A stretch of DNA of 64,000 nt from Echinarachnius parma (GCA_037951105.1 JBAMJV010003276.1:1-64000); one strand, 5' to 3'; positions 24,400 to 36,299 are shown, numbered from the stretch's first letter. Translations and numbers: made by a program. The notes: generated from the sequence alone by a model not told the origin.

Positions 24400-25105
24400 A
24401 AAATATAACCCAACAGTTGGGCACAGTAATGTCCCAACAACGTTGGTTAAAATGTTGCCCAGTAGTTGTTGAGGTTGACTATGCTTCCAACGTCGGGTAA
24501 AATATTGGGTAAATATACGTAATTACCCAACAGTTGTGCACATTAATGTCCCAACAACGTTGGTTTAAATATTGCCCAGTAGTTGTTGAGGTTGACTATG
24601 CTTCCAACGTTGGGTAAAATGTTGGGTAAATATACGTAATTACCCAACAGTTTGGCACATTAATGTCCCAACAACGTTGGTTAAAATATTGCCCAGTAGT
24701 TGTTGAGGTTGACTATGCTTCCAACGTTGGGTAAAATATTGGGTAAATATACGTAATTACCCAACAGTTGGGCACATTAATGTCCCAACAACGTTGGTTA
24801 AAATATTGCCCAGTAGTTGTTGAGGTTGACTATGCTTCCAACGTTGGGTAAAATATTGGGTAAATATACGTACTTACCCAACAGTTTGGCACATTAATGT
24901 GCCCAACAACGTTGGTTTAAATATTGCCCAGTAGTTGTTGAGGTTGACTATGCTTCCAACGTTGGGTAAAATATTGAGTAAATATACGTACTTACCCAAC
25001 AGTTGGGCACATTAATGTGCCCAACAACGTTGGTTAAAATATTGCCCAGTAGTTGTTGAGGTTGACTATACTTCCAACGTTGGGTAAAATATTGGGTAAA
25101 TATTT
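24400..25105. repeat. Tandem array, about 117-bp unit, six copies
   Basis: Repeated landmarks are CCCAACAACGTTGGTTAAAA, TTGCCCAGTAGTTGTTGAGG and ACTATGCTTCCAACGTTGGG. Copies occur near 24435, 24553, 24669, 24786, 24905 and 25022. The palindrome CCAACGTTGG occurs in each unit. A diverged partial unit precedes the array (24330-24430). Confidence 0.85.
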
Positions 25106-26558
25106 ACCCTTTTTTTTCACAGTGTAGGCCAATATGTACTCCCCAAGATCAAGAAATTATCTAAGCTGATTTGGATAGTATACACAATTGGTGTTTAATA
25201 AATAAAATGCGTATAAATATAAGTAAGTCTAAAGTAATGAGAATTACATGGTCAAAGAATCGAGGCATTCCAAATTATAGTCTTGATTCTAAGCAGCTTG
25301 ATGTTGTTAGTGAGTATAAGTATCTTGGGGTGATGTTGAATAATAGATTAACTTGGCACACACACGTTGATTATATTCTGAAGAAGGCAAACCGTATGTT
25401 AGGTTTCATAATGTCAGTGTGTAAATCACTTTCCCCAGTTTCCTTTTTTTTGGTTTATAAATCTCTTGTTATTCCAATATTGGAATATGGTCAGCCTGTG
25501 TGGTATTTGCATACAATATTTCTCTCCGATAAAATTGAAGAGATTCAACGCCGTGCCTCTCGTACTGCACTTCGGCAACGTAGACAAGAAATGTCATACG
25601 AGGATAGAATGAATATTCTTAAATGGTATCCATTATAAATGAGAAGAAGATGTTGTTTATATACTTATGTTGTTAAAGCATTGTTCGGGTTGATTAATTG
25701 TGATGTGGTTCACGATGCTGTTAAGGTAAATGGTAGATACGTGGACATGGGCAAGTGTATTCACCTCCGGGCACGAACCCAGCGGTTGCATTGCTCAGCC
25801 ATTCATACTTTCCCGCGCCTATGGGATGAGCTTCCGTTGGATTTGCGATCGGGGGTGGCCATGGACCCCTTGTACACGTGGCTTGCTAGTTTGCGACACC
25901 ACCTCCAAGATGGTTGATAATTGTGTTTATGCATACATTTTATCATTGTAATTAGTGTTAGAAGTTCTTGATTTTTTAGTGTTTATTACGATGTTAAAAC
26001 GTTTGTATACAATGTTTATCCTGTTGGTTTGTTACCATTTTCACTTTGTAAGTAGCCACTGGAATTGGGACGGAAGGCTTTTGGCCACAGTTATTTAGTT
26101 AACTTTTTCCAAGCCCTGGCATTCCAATGGTTACAATGTTTTATTTTGTACACTTTTCATGTGTATTTGATTGCCGAATAAAATAATAATAATAATAATA
26201 ATAATTATAAATTACTTTTCAAGGATTTTTACTCAATAACTGGATCTTGACTGAAAAGTAAATGTAGTTGAGTAGTTGACCTAAACATCAGTTTAAACCC
26301 TAACACTACAGTCAATAAATTAATTTTGCATTTTCCGCCCATGATTTTGTAACTGAGACTTTACAGGAGCTCATTTGTCATTTCACTGTTTTCATGGGCT
26401 AATTACTAATTTGCACTCTCTGAACAGATGTATTTTTTACTATTTTGGTCCAGAATTTTCACTACACATCAAGCTGGTGTTCTCAACAATATATTTGAAC
26501 ATGTTAGTGAAATTAAGTGAATATTTTTTCTTATGAATGTTATATTTTCTTTCATTAG

Positions 26559-26669
26559 TTTGAGGATGTGGTTCAACAAGGTCTGGCGACTGATGATAGT
26601 CTGGTGTTACCAGGTGGTACTTCAGGATTACTTATCTGCCGGTTCTCTACACGCTATATGCACAGCTAG
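26559..26669 (+). CDS. Candidate coding exon (unidentified)
   Basis: After a pyrimidine-rich acceptor (TTTTCTTTCATTAG) an open frame encodes FEDVVQQGLATDDSLVLPGG and then TSGLLICRFSTRYMHS before TAG. Composition is more protein-like than the surroundings and the stretch does not belong to a repeat family seen here. A possible donor GTGGTAC follows CCAG at about 26615. I do not recognise a family, and no partner exon was found. It may be chance. Confidence 0.25.
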   Translation, partial: FEDVVQQGLATDDSLVLPGGTSGLLICRFSTRYMHS

Positions 26670-26781
26670 TCAGTCAGCTATCCACAGGTATTCTTTGTAC
26701 TATAATTTAATCATCCCACTCATTTATGTGCAGGAATTTTTTTTTTTAGAGGTTAGCTTTTTTCCTGTGATTTATAATTAA

Positions 26782-27314
26782 AGGGGTAGTTTAGTTTTGG
26801 TAGAGAGGGCGCTGCACATCACAATTTTTTTGTGAGGTAATGAAAAACTGAGTGTCGATTTGAGAGAACATGCAATTTTAATGGCAGAATAAACTTTATT
26901 TGGTCAAAATCGACCCAGAAACGGCTGAAATATCAATAAATATATCTGATCTTATAATTATTTGGGGCCCAAATAATTAGACGATTTTTCAAAAAATTAA
27001 AAAAATGCTTGCACTTTTTCAAAAGTTTTCAAAAAACTTTTTAAAATAGTTGTTGATGATCTCTCTATTTAATCATTATTTCAATAAAACATCACAAGCA
27101 TAATTTGGTAAGAAAAATGGTTGAAACCAATGCCTTTTTAGAAAGCGCCCTCTTGTGTTTTAATGGCTCTTTTTGAACGATAACTGGCTTTTTACTTAGT
27201 CGTTTGTAATTTTGTATACCTTTCGAGCATGGTGGAGTTATAACTATTAGTTTATAATGTTACTGTCCAGGTTTGGTTACTAAAGTTCAGCCTTACCAAA
27301 ACTGTACTACCCCT
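26782..27314. mobile_element. Complete family A MITE
   Basis: TTAA (26778-26781 and 27315-27318) flanks TIRs AGGGGTAGTTTAGTTTTGGT and its complement. Inside are GAGAGGGCGCTGCACATCAC at the left and CCACCATGCTCGAAAGG (complement) towards the right. It is noncoding. Confidence 0.85.
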
Positions 27315-27797
27315 TTAAGTATTAATTTGGACAAGAGGAATAATGAAAAGGCCATTCAAGTTTTTCTTCTTATACTTGATGAATTCATTATTGGTATTAT
27401 ACAACTTAAATATCTCAGAGATCAACTTCTCAATGAATGTATTTGTTGGTTTGTGTCAATGACTGATTAAAGTTATCAAAATAAATCAAACACATTTCTT
27501 CATTTTGTTCAAAATCATTTGTCGCATTTCTATTCAATTTATTTGCATGTTTTGGTAATTTTTGTTGATAACTTTTATTACTCTACATGCTTTTTGAGGA
27601 CAAGACAATTTATTTGAAAGTTTATAGTAGTATTAACTCATTCAGGACTGTTCCCGAAAATACTCCAGCTGTTGTTTATGGAGAATATGTTTTATCAAAA
27701 TCAACTGTCTTTAAATGGGCTGAAAGTGCAATAGCTATATAGTCTAACATTCTTTCTCTGTTTGTGTTTGCATTATTTAATTACAGATCTTCGGACT

Positions 27798-27977
27798 ATT
27801 ATACAAATGATGCACATGCATGAGTGGATCGGTACGAATTGGATGCACGAGTTTAACGTTGGTATGGTTTAAACCCACGAGCGCAGCGAGTGGGTTTTAG
27901 ACCATTTCCAAAGTTAAAAGAGTGCATACAATTCTTACCGATCCACGAAATATGCCTGTGCAGCATTTGTTTTATAA
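27798..27977. mobile_element. Fold-back element of the ACAAATAAT family
   Basis: TTATACAAATGATGCACATG pairs with GTGCAGCATTTGTTTTATAA. Inside, GGATCGGTACGAATTGGATG pairs with CATACAATTCTTACCGATCC, and the core is a CCCACGAGCGCAGCGAGTGGG hairpin. A further copy of the right end lies at about 28370-28395. Confidence 0.6.
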
Positions 27978-28040
27978 AATGGGCGCGAAAAAATGTGAAA
28001 ATCAGACTTCTTCCCAGTAATGGCTAAATTGGCTAAATTT

Positions 28041-28125
28041 ACCGACCCATGGCTTCAAAAGTACCGACCCATGGCTTCAAAAGTACCGACCCATGGCTGC
28101 AAAAGTACCGACCCATGCCCATGGC
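28041..28125. repeat. 22-bp minisatellite, about four copies
   Basis: The unit is TACCGACCCATGGCTTCAAAAG with minor changes. It is followed by a T-rich tract at about 28141-28347 with one uninterrupted T-run of about 38. Confidence 0.8.
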
Positions 28126-28302
28126 TGGGAAAAAATTTGATTTCACATTTTAATTTTTTTTTTTTTTTTTTATTATAAAATTTTGTTTATATTAATTTAA
28201 AAATTAAAAATGAAAAAATAAATCAGATAAAAAAAAAATTTTTTTTTTTTTTAGATGAAATAAAACAAATTATATCAATTTTAACAAATATTTTTTTTAA
28301 TG

Positions 28303-28352
<50 letters not shown>

Positions 28353-28816
28353 CACAACATACCCCTGTGCAGCATTAGTTTTTATAAAATAAGCGGAAAA
28401 AAAAATCAAAATCAAACTAAAGTGAGCCATGTATCAGTAAAAAACTTTTACATGCTAATTGACCAATCAGAATGCAGGGATTCTTCTACCCATTTTATAA
28501 AGGAGCATGACATATCACCATGGATGTTACGTGGTAGTGTTCACAAGCAATGGACAAGCCATAGACTTTAAAGACTACCTTAACATTTGAAGATGTGAAT
28601 ATGATGAAAGTATGCAATATACGTCTATGGCCTGGAGCAAAACAGATTCATTAATTCAATGAAGTAAGTAACAGAATCAGAGTTATGTTAGTTTTGTTGG
28701 TTTACAGAATAATACATAATCATTTGCTGTTAGAGCTGTTCATATTTCATCAAGAAGAGGGGATGATCCATGAATGATGTGTTTAAATAGTTGCCAGCTT
28801 CTGGAATTTGGTATTA

Positions 28817-28995
28817 CAGTGAAATATCTTTATAACGAGAACCTCAGACCCACTGAATTTACTGTGTTATTTTACATATCTCATTGTATCAGGGCTTTAC
28901 AAAAAAGAAAAATACAAACCACCTGGACCTGTCAAATAACCGTGCTATATCAGGTACCTCGTTATAATGGAGTTTGCTATAAAGAGGTTCCACTG
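28817..28995. mobile_element. Family Q MITE (TA-flanked)
   Basis: CAGTGAAATATCTTTATAAC at the left pairs with the complement of ATAAAGAGGTTCCACTG at the right, with TA at both edges (28815-28816, 28996-28997). A second complete copy is 43676-43850 and a partial one starts at 30283. The TA target and CAGTG end fit the Tc1/mariner superfamily broadly. Confidence 0.75.
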
Positions 28996-29042
28996 TAACA
29001 AAATTAGGCATTCCTAATTCCTTTAAATCCAAACATATGGGA

Positions 29043-29790
29043 ACTGAGTTTGACTTTGAGTTGAGTTGAGTTTGATGTTTTATTATCCAAATAAAAAGTA
29101 CATCAATATAACAATCAAATGTCGATGTGTAACATCAATATTAAAAGGATAATTGGGACCAGAAAATAGCATTAAATGCTAATCGTGTCTGGTACCATTA
29201 ACACACATAAGTAGCGTAGCAATGAGAATATCATAAATAATGAATAACTGTTGAATACATACTTAAACTACAAGCTATTCTACATCTAAGCTAATATAAG
29301 TTATGTGATTAAATACAAATCTTTGGTATTTAACACTAAATAAAAAGATAAAGGATTATATAACGTAATATTTACAAAAAGGCAAGAACCTCGGTTAAAA
29401 GTTCAAAACAATTATTCTATTAACATTTGTGATATTAGAGTTCTACGAAAGCAAGACACTGATGCTTTCTCCCGTACAGATAGTGGTAAATCATTCCAAA
29501 AGCATGTGCCTCTGAATGACACTGAAAATTTACCCTGCGTAGTCCTTACTTTAGGCACACTCAACTTCTTACTTTCCCTTTGTCTTGTCTCATATTGGTG
29601 CTCTATAAAACAGCAATACTGAATTAGAGACTGAGGCAATTTATCATTTAATAATTGATACATAAAAACACAAATAGATAGTTTATGGAGTTGATACACA
29701 TTCAATAATTTTAACTCCTGAAATATCGGTTTTGAATGAGTCCTAATTGGACTAAATGTTATGACTCTTAGTGAACTGATCAGAATGAAT
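29043..29790 (-). pseudogene. 5'-truncated LINE, ORF2 C-terminus and 3' UTR
   Basis: The minus-strand frame from about 29790 to 29412 encodes a LINE C-terminal region: LRVITFSPIRTHSKPIF, then LLNVYQLHKL, KKLSVPKVRTTQGKFSVSFR and CFWNDLPLSVREKASVSCFR. The 3' UTR runs left and ends with AATAAAACATCAAACTC and a (CTCAA)n tail at about 29049-29076. The preserved frame suggests a fairly young insertion. The reverse transcriptase core is absent. It is distinct in sequence from the LINEs at 4690 and 22638. Confidence 0.8.
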
Positions 29791-32589
29791 TAATTTAATG
29801 AAAGTGAGCAAAGAAAATAGGCTTATGATTCTGCCTGAGACCTCTCAATTGCTTTTAATGTGTTCTAACCCGCACTGAGCTAGAATGCATTTCATAGTGA
29901 TACTTTCCTGAACCCTTCTAGCATGTGTATTGAGGAATTTTAAAAGGAGTGCTATGTAGCTCAGGGGTTATAAGACTTGATTAGAGCATGACATCGCACT
30001 AATTGATGTCATTTTAGTTGGTGAAATTTTAACATTTGCAGGGATTAAAGAATTAAAATAATGCAAGAAAAATTATCTTTCCATAATCTAATTGTCAAAC
30101 CCTCAGGCTCATTTCTTTTATAATTTTGAATCTATATTATAGATTTTTATTTTCCTCATGGTCAAGTTGAAAGAAAAATGATAAAATTGCCCTATAACTC
30201 CACAAAATTGATTGAATCACTTTCATTGTATGCAAAACCTAAATAGATGTAATATTTTGTTTGTGAACATTGATCATTACTACAGTGGAACCTATTTATA
30301 ACTAGACATGTTATCACATAAGTTACCTGATATAGTGAGGTAATTGCTTTAAGCCCAAGGCTATCTGATATAAAGAGCTAAAGTCAGTGGACCCATCATG
30401 CTCGTTTCACTTTACAGAATGTTTCACCTTTGCAAGGTCTCACTTTACTAGAATGGTAAAAGAACTTAGTACACACAGACTGATGAAATGGCTGTTACAA
30501 CCTTTTGTTATTTCAAGATCTGAATTTTAAAAATGTTCCCCAAACAGGTATTTTCTGTAGTATTATTAGGGTCTGTAGTCCAGACTAGTTGCAGTCTAGA
30601 CAATTCTAGATTATTTTGCCTAACAATGACCTGTTGTTGTACTTGTATAAAACAACATAAATTATGTAGACTGCATTGTACATGTGATGTGCATGGGGTG
30701 CATGCATAGCTATAATAGGCATGCACTTTCTGTATACAACCAGAGTGTATAACCAGTGTTTACATAACATGCTGATATTCATGCCATCATGTGTGAGCTG
30801 CTGAGTTAACATTTATATACTCTCCCAATGAATTCAATAAACGATGCATGAAAGAATGCCTCCTAAACAGAACCTAATGGTGCGATGTGTCATTATTGGT
30901 GGTTTAGACAACCTGCCTTCAATTTACCACAACATGCAAACATTACATTTTCAAGCCCTAACCTTCTCAGGCTAGCTTAAAAAAAACATTTCTTTCATAT
31001 TATCTCTCAACAATTTGCTCCGGCAAAGTTTCAAAAAGAGGACAGCATCTTTAAATCTATTCAACTCTCACTCATTCATTTTTTTTTAAGTCAAATTATA
31101 ATCATATTACAAACTTGGTCTTGGTGTGCAGATAAATAGATTCATGTAAATGCCACATGTTTCTCAATGAACTGTTTACTTTCATTTGTTTACTTGCATC
31201 CATCTACAATTTTCAATATTGTAAACAAAATAATCTATGAAATATTATAATTCAAGAAAAAATCTTATTACTTTGGTATCTAATTTTTATTTCTTATTTT
31301 TAGAATGAAGCTAAATGAGAGACATTTGTTATTTTGTTGGCACACTGATTGTGGTGATAATGGTTAGTGGATGATGTTGAGTGTCCCTGACTGGAGAGCT
31401 ATATAGCTGCTTCTTAACTAACAGGGTGTATGAAGTGTGGCATATTTTCCCCTTTAGGTCAGGATACTTTTGTCAAGTCATTGAAGGACTTATGATCCCC
31501 TCCCTTTAAATGATTAGTTGAAAGATGGCTATGAGTGATGGTGATTGAAGAAATTTATTACGGTAAATTATTTTGTTTTGATAAATATGGTTCATAATCT
31601 TGAAGCCTGATGCTGCTTTGTATTAGAAGAGGAATAAGAAATGTACATCTACATCACTAGAATATAAAGGCTTGATTCTGGACCACCCCCTTCCTTTCCC
31701 CAAATGATGAGAAAAAATGGTAGTACTATGCCAGTTTCCTTTTACGCTGCCTTCTTTTTTTTTTTTTTTTTGAGTCCCTGGATTAAATATTTACAAAATA
31801 ATTAGTAGGCCTATAGGCATTAAACCCTCTTACACCTACAATGTTGATGCAGGCATGGCTGGCTAGCTGTATGTCCATACATGTATGCATTTGGATTTTA
31901 GTCTTTCATAACCCCCCCCCCCCCCCCCCTAAACAAAAATGCAATTTGCACATGATCTGAGTTGACTTTTTTATTTTTGCAAACCAGATCCCATTTCAAT
32001 GTATTTAACCATGGTCAATCTAGTTACTACCCAAAAAAGGGCTTAGACCTATCTATAGGGCCTACCCTAGCCTGCCTAGGCTATGTCTAAGCTAGACATT
32101 TCTTTTTTTAACTTGACCAACAAAAACAGGTATCAAATTCAAGCGAGAAAAAGGGTCCAATACAAAACTCGAAGATTGAGGTGAAATCTCCAAGAACAAG
32201 ACCAAGTGACATGATTTGGGTTGAAATTTACAAACTTAATCTCCTTCAATAATGATACAAAGTAGGCCATACAATATAAGGTAGAAATAAAACCACCGCT
32301 TTCAAACCAAGACCGAGACGGGACCGAGACCGACTGCACGAAGATGAGCTAGCGTCGAGTCAGAGCCGGAGCAGAAGCCGTGAATGAGCGGGGGACTCCT
32401 AGCCTCGCATGCCGCCGACTCGACTGGCGTAGCTCACTCTCAGACACCGTAGTCACTTGCCGGTCACTATGGAACGGTAGGCCGTTTACAATGGGCAAGA
32501 GGAAGTCGCAAATTTGTTTTAAATAAAGTCCATTAATGTGCTTAATCGACAGAGTCTAGTTCAAATGACGTTCTACGCTAACGTTAGTT
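29791..32589. other. Mostly unique AT-rich DNA
   Basis: A partial family Q element (30283 to about 30375; CAGTGGAACCTATTTATAAC) and homopolymers (T-run about 31748-31771, C-run about 31912-31930) are the only features recognised. The open frames at 30508-30812 and 32139-32339 carry no domain signature. The stretch is relatively poor in the repeats that fill the rest of the window. Confidence 0.5.
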
Positions 32590-33062
32590 AATTATCCTAA
32601 GTTTAAGACAGGAATAAATAGCATACAAATTAAATCCCGACATTTTGAGAATGCTCGTTGTTGTCGTCTGCTAATCTCGATATGTCAGCCTCACTCACAA
32701 ACGGTTTGTACACACACTGTTTGACTGACAAAAATTGTGATATCATGAAAATGCCGATGCGGTTTCTTTTAATAAGACTGATGATTAGAGGGAGCGATTT
32801 TTTAAAAACTTTCACACATTGATGAAATGTCAAACAAAATTATATGTTTAGTGTCAATCTCTACAAAATCGGACTTCTATTTTATTTATCAAATCTACAA
32901 TCTACTGAAAATGTGTACTGCCAACTGGGGGGCCCTTCAAAAAGGTCACAAAAAGTAATTCGCGATTTCTCATAGACTGCGTGTATAACAAAATACGAGT
33001 TGTCCTTCCTGAAGGCAACACGGTCTCGCGTTTACCGCCCTCAACGTTCGTTGATTTAACGT
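32590..33062. repeat. Right arm of the 12-kb inverted repeat pair
   Basis: This is the diverged inverse of 21085-21920, ending at CGCCCTCAACGTTCGTTGAT. It has about 38 bp near 32970 not present in the left arm. See the left arm for shared blocks. Confidence 0.65.
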
Positions 33063-33607
33063 AATGACTTGAACTTTTGGGGCTGCATTTCTAAAATAGA
33101 AAACATCGCGCATACACTTGCACCGCGCGCGTACTGCGCGCAGTAAGGAAGTAGGTCACTTTTTAGGAGTGAATGTTGTGCATAATCTGCCTTGGGATGG
33201 GAGAAAAGGGCGCGCGGATGCCAACACTTTTATGGTACGTCAATCGATCTCGCGGCGCTCGCACTGCGACCAAATTAAATTAACGAATTGGCAACGCAGT
33301 GGGCAATGGATGGGGAGGTTATCTGACGTGCGTCAATACGCAATAGATATCCTTCTATGAATGCACAGAAAATAGCACGCTGAACAAACGATCAGGACGT
33401 CGGAGTTCAGCGTTTGCTTTCGACGAGGGTGGCTCTTCGGCGACCTGATCTTTTGTTCAGGGGCTATTGTAATCTTCTTATTCATTTCCAAGTTGAACAA
33501 AAGACAATCTTGCAAATCTTTTCCAGCATTTGTGATCTGCTAGTGGGCGCTAGATATAGATTGCGAAGTTTGGCACGTTTCAACTATAGGTAAAATGATG
33601 TCACAAG
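33063..33607. other. GC-richer noncoding DNA
   Basis: A GC-rich patch (33118-33460) with CGCGCGCGTACTGCGCGC-like sequence yields open frames on both strands without recognisable domains. No gene is supported. Confidence 0.4.
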
Positions 33608-33611
33608 TTAA

Positions 33612-34168
33612 AGGGATAGTTGAGTTTTGGTAGAGAGGGCGCTACACATAATTTTTTTTTGTGAGGTAATGAAAACTGAGTGTAAAATTTGAAAGAGCAT
33701 AATATTTTAGTGACAGAAAAAAATTTATTTGATGAAAATCGGTTCAGAAACGACTGGAATATCCATAAACGTAACCATTTGTAATAAATGTGGGGCCCCC
33801 ACAAATATTAGATAATTTTGAACCAACCGTTACAAATTTTTTAAAAATGCTTCCATTTTTCAGAAATTTTCAAAAGAAGTTTTGTAATAGTTGTTGATTA
33901 TCTTATCACTATTTTTAGGAATCTTTACATGCACAATATTTTATTTAAAATGGTTTAAACCAATGAGTTTGTAAAGAGTGCCATCTTGAGTTTGAACGGC
34001 TCTGTTTGAATGATAAAAGGCTTTTTACTAAGGCGTTTGTAATTTTGAATTCCTTTCAAGCATGGTAGAGTTATAACTATAAGTTTGTAATGTAATGATT
34101 CAGGTTTTGGTTACTAAAATTCAGTTTGACCTAAACTGTACTCTCATTACCAGAACTCAACTATCCCT
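33612..34168. mobile_element. Complete family A MITE
   Basis: TTAA lies at 33608-33611 and 34169-34172. Left TIR is AGGGATAGTTGAGTTTTGGT; right TIR is its near complement, ACCAGAACTCAACTATCCCT. It abuts the minisatellite that starts about 75 bp further on. Confidence 0.85.
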
Positions 34169-34243
34169 TTAAAATGGCATGTCCGGGCAAAAATACATTT
34201 GAGGAAAACTCAATTTCTGGATACAACGTGGCATGACAGGTGT

Positions 34244-35270
34244 CATCGCACCGGCATACACGGCAGTCACGTTAGCCCATTCCGCCCCCCCCCCCCCCTC
34301 CATCGCATCGGCATACACGCCAGTCACGTTAGCCCATTCCGCCCCCCCCCCCCCCCCCCCCATCGCACCGGCATACACGGCAGTCACGTTAGCCCATTCC
34401 GCCCCCCCCCCCCTCCATCGCACCGGCATACACGCCAGTCACGTTAGCCCATTCCGCCCCCCCCCCCTCCATCGCGTCCGGCATACACGCCAGTCACGTT
34501 AGCCCATTCCGCCCCCCCCCCCCCTCCATCGCACCGGCATACACGCCAGTCACGTTAGCCCATTCCGCCCCCCCCCCCCCCCCCCCACCCTCCATCGCAC
34601 CGGCATACACGCCAGTCACGTTAGCCCATTCCGCCCCCCCCCCTCCATCGCACCGGCATACACGCCAGTCACGTTAGCCCATTCCGCCCCCCCCCCCTCC
34701 ATCGCACCGGCATACACGGCAGTCACGTTAGCCCATTCCACCCCCCCCTCCCCCCATCGCACCGGCATACACGGCAGTCACGTTAGCCCATTCCACCCCC
34801 CCTCCCCCCATCGCACCGGCATACACGGCAGTCACGTTAGCCCATTCCGCCCCCCCCCCCTCCATCGCACCGGCATACACGCCAGTCACGTTAGCCCATT
34901 CCGCCCCCCTCCCCCCCCCCCCCCCATCGCACCGGCATACACGCCAGTCACGTTAGCCCGTTCCGCCCCCCCCCCCCCCCCATCGCACCGGCATACACGC
35001 CAGTCACGTTAGCCCGTTCCGCCCCCCCCCCCCCCCCATCGCACCGGCATACACGGCAGTCACGTTAGCCCGTTCCGCCCCCCCCCCCCCCTTCACCATC
35101 GCACCGGCATACACGGCAGTCACGTTAGCCCATTCCGCCCCCCCCCCCCCCCCCCCATCGCACCGGCATACACGGCAGTCACGTTAGCCCATTCCGCCCC
35201 CCCCCCCCCCCTCCATCGCACCGGCATACACGGCAGTCACGTTAGCCCATTCCGCCCCCCCCCCCCCCTC
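34244..35270. repeat. C-run minisatellite, about 18 copies
   Basis: Each unit is CATCGCACCGGCATACACG, then [G/C]CAGTCACGTTAGCCC, then [A/G]TTCCGC or ATTCCAC, then a C-run of about 8-20. Unit length varies between about 51 and 64 bp, mainly through the C-run. Some units carry T or A interruptions within the run. Proline-rich and glycine-rich open frames through it depend on C-run length and are not genes. The complementary strand presents a G-run of 8 or more in every unit. Confidence 0.95.
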
Positions 35271-35310
35271 CTCCGCGTTGTCTCACGTCCATCCCGTTTT
35301 TTCCACAGTG

Positions 35311-36275
35311 GCCTGAAACGGGGCTGCCGTGGCCGCTAGGAACATGGTGTAAACGTCACGGATATCGTGGTAGACCGTGATAGACCGTGAGAAAACTTGG
35401 CAATAAGACCTAACAAAACTTTAATATAATACAGAGGACAAATTTGTCAAAATAATTCTCACGGCGCATTATGTTTTGGGCAAACGGGGCTGCCGTGGCC
35501 GCTAGGAACATGGTGTAAACGTCACGGATATAGTGGTAGACCGTGAGAAAACTTGGCAATAAGACCTAACGAAACTTTAATATAATACAGAGGACAAATT
35601 TGTCAAAATAATTCTCACGGCGCATTATGTTTTGGGCAAACGGGGCTGCCGTGGCCGCTAGGAACATGGTGTAAACGTCACGGATATCGTGGTAGACCGT
35701 GAGAAAACTTGGCAATAAGACCTAACGAAACTTTAATATAATACAGAGGACAAATTTGTCAAAATAATTCTCACGGCGCATTATGTTTTGGGCAAACGGG
35801 GCTGCCGTGGCCGCTAGGAACATGGTGTAAACGGATATCGTGGTAGACCGTGATAGACCGTGAGAAAACTTGGCAAGACCTAACAAAACTTGAATACAGA
35901 GGACAAAATAATGTGTCAAATTCTCACGGCGCATTATGTTTTGGCCAAACGGGGCTGCCGTGGCCGCTAGGAACATGGTGTAAACGGATATTGTGGTAGA
36001 CCGTGATAGACCGTGAGAAAACTTGGCAAGACCTAACAAAACTTGAATACAGAGGACAAATGTGTCAAATTCTCACGGCGCATTATGTTTTGGGCAAACG
36101 GGGCTGCCGTGGCCGCTAGGAACATGGTGTAAACGTAACGGATATCGTAGTAGACCGTGAGAAAACATGGCAATTAGACGTAACAAAACTTGAATATAAT
36201 ACAGAGGACAAATTTGTCAAAATAATTCTCACGGCGCATTATGTTTTGGGCAAACGGGGCTGCCGTGGGGCGCCA
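35311..36275. repeat. About 156-bp minisatellite, seven starts
   Basis: AACGGGGCTGCCGTGGCCGC recurs with the GGGG at 35320, 35486, 35642, 35798, 35951, 36100 and 36256 (spacings 166, 156, 156, 153, 149, 156). Units also share GGAACATGGTGTAAACG, GGTAGACCGTGAGAAAACTT and TTCTCACGGCGCATTATG. The fourth and fifth units share small deletions relative to the first three. The last unit diverges after GGGGCTGCCGTGG. Confidence 0.95.
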
Positions 36276-36299
36276 CCGGGGACATAATGCAAACCTAGG

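Larger units (their letters stand above)
22843..25124. mobile_element. 2.28-kb TA-flanked DNA transposon built of tandem arrays
   Basis: The TIRs are CACTGTGAAAAAA.TAGTAAATTTACG and its complement ending TTTTTTTTCACAGTG, with TA directly outside each end (22841-22842, 25125-25126). Removing the element and one TA restores the LINE reading frame exactly (LLY|RPICTPQDQEII), which proves the boundaries. TA duplication and CACTG ends fit the Tc1/mariner superfamily in general. It encodes no transposase; nearly all of it is two tandem arrays. Confidence 0.85.
22638..26207 (+). pseudogene. LINE reverse transcriptase fragment split by a transposon
   Basis: This is a 5'-truncated non-LTR retrotransposon. 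The first part (22638-22842) encodes reverse transcriptase motifs: WIQSFLTGRQ, then SGISQGSVLGP, IDDL and the catalytic LFADDTLLY. A 2282-bp element interrupts it at 22843-25124. The frame resumes at 25125 and continues through an in-frame TAA, KMRINISKSKVM, EYKYLGVMLNNRLTW (the 'LGV.LD..L.W' motif) and YKSLVIPILEYGQPVW to a stop at 25636-25638. A further frame at 25639-25917 holds the C-terminal FPRLWDELPLDLRS signature. The tail is (AAT)n at about 26178-26207. Two internal stops make it non-functional. The element belongs to the LINE class; its clade is not assigned. Confidence 0.85.

Noticed and set aside
34169..34502. Proline-rich and glycine-rich open frames across the C-run array
   Set aside because: They exist only where C-run lengths keep frame, on both strands and in several frames; this is repeat sequence.
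34244..36275. CRISPR-like regular repeats
   Set aside because: Units are tandem without unique spacers, and the genome is animal, with introns and LINEs.
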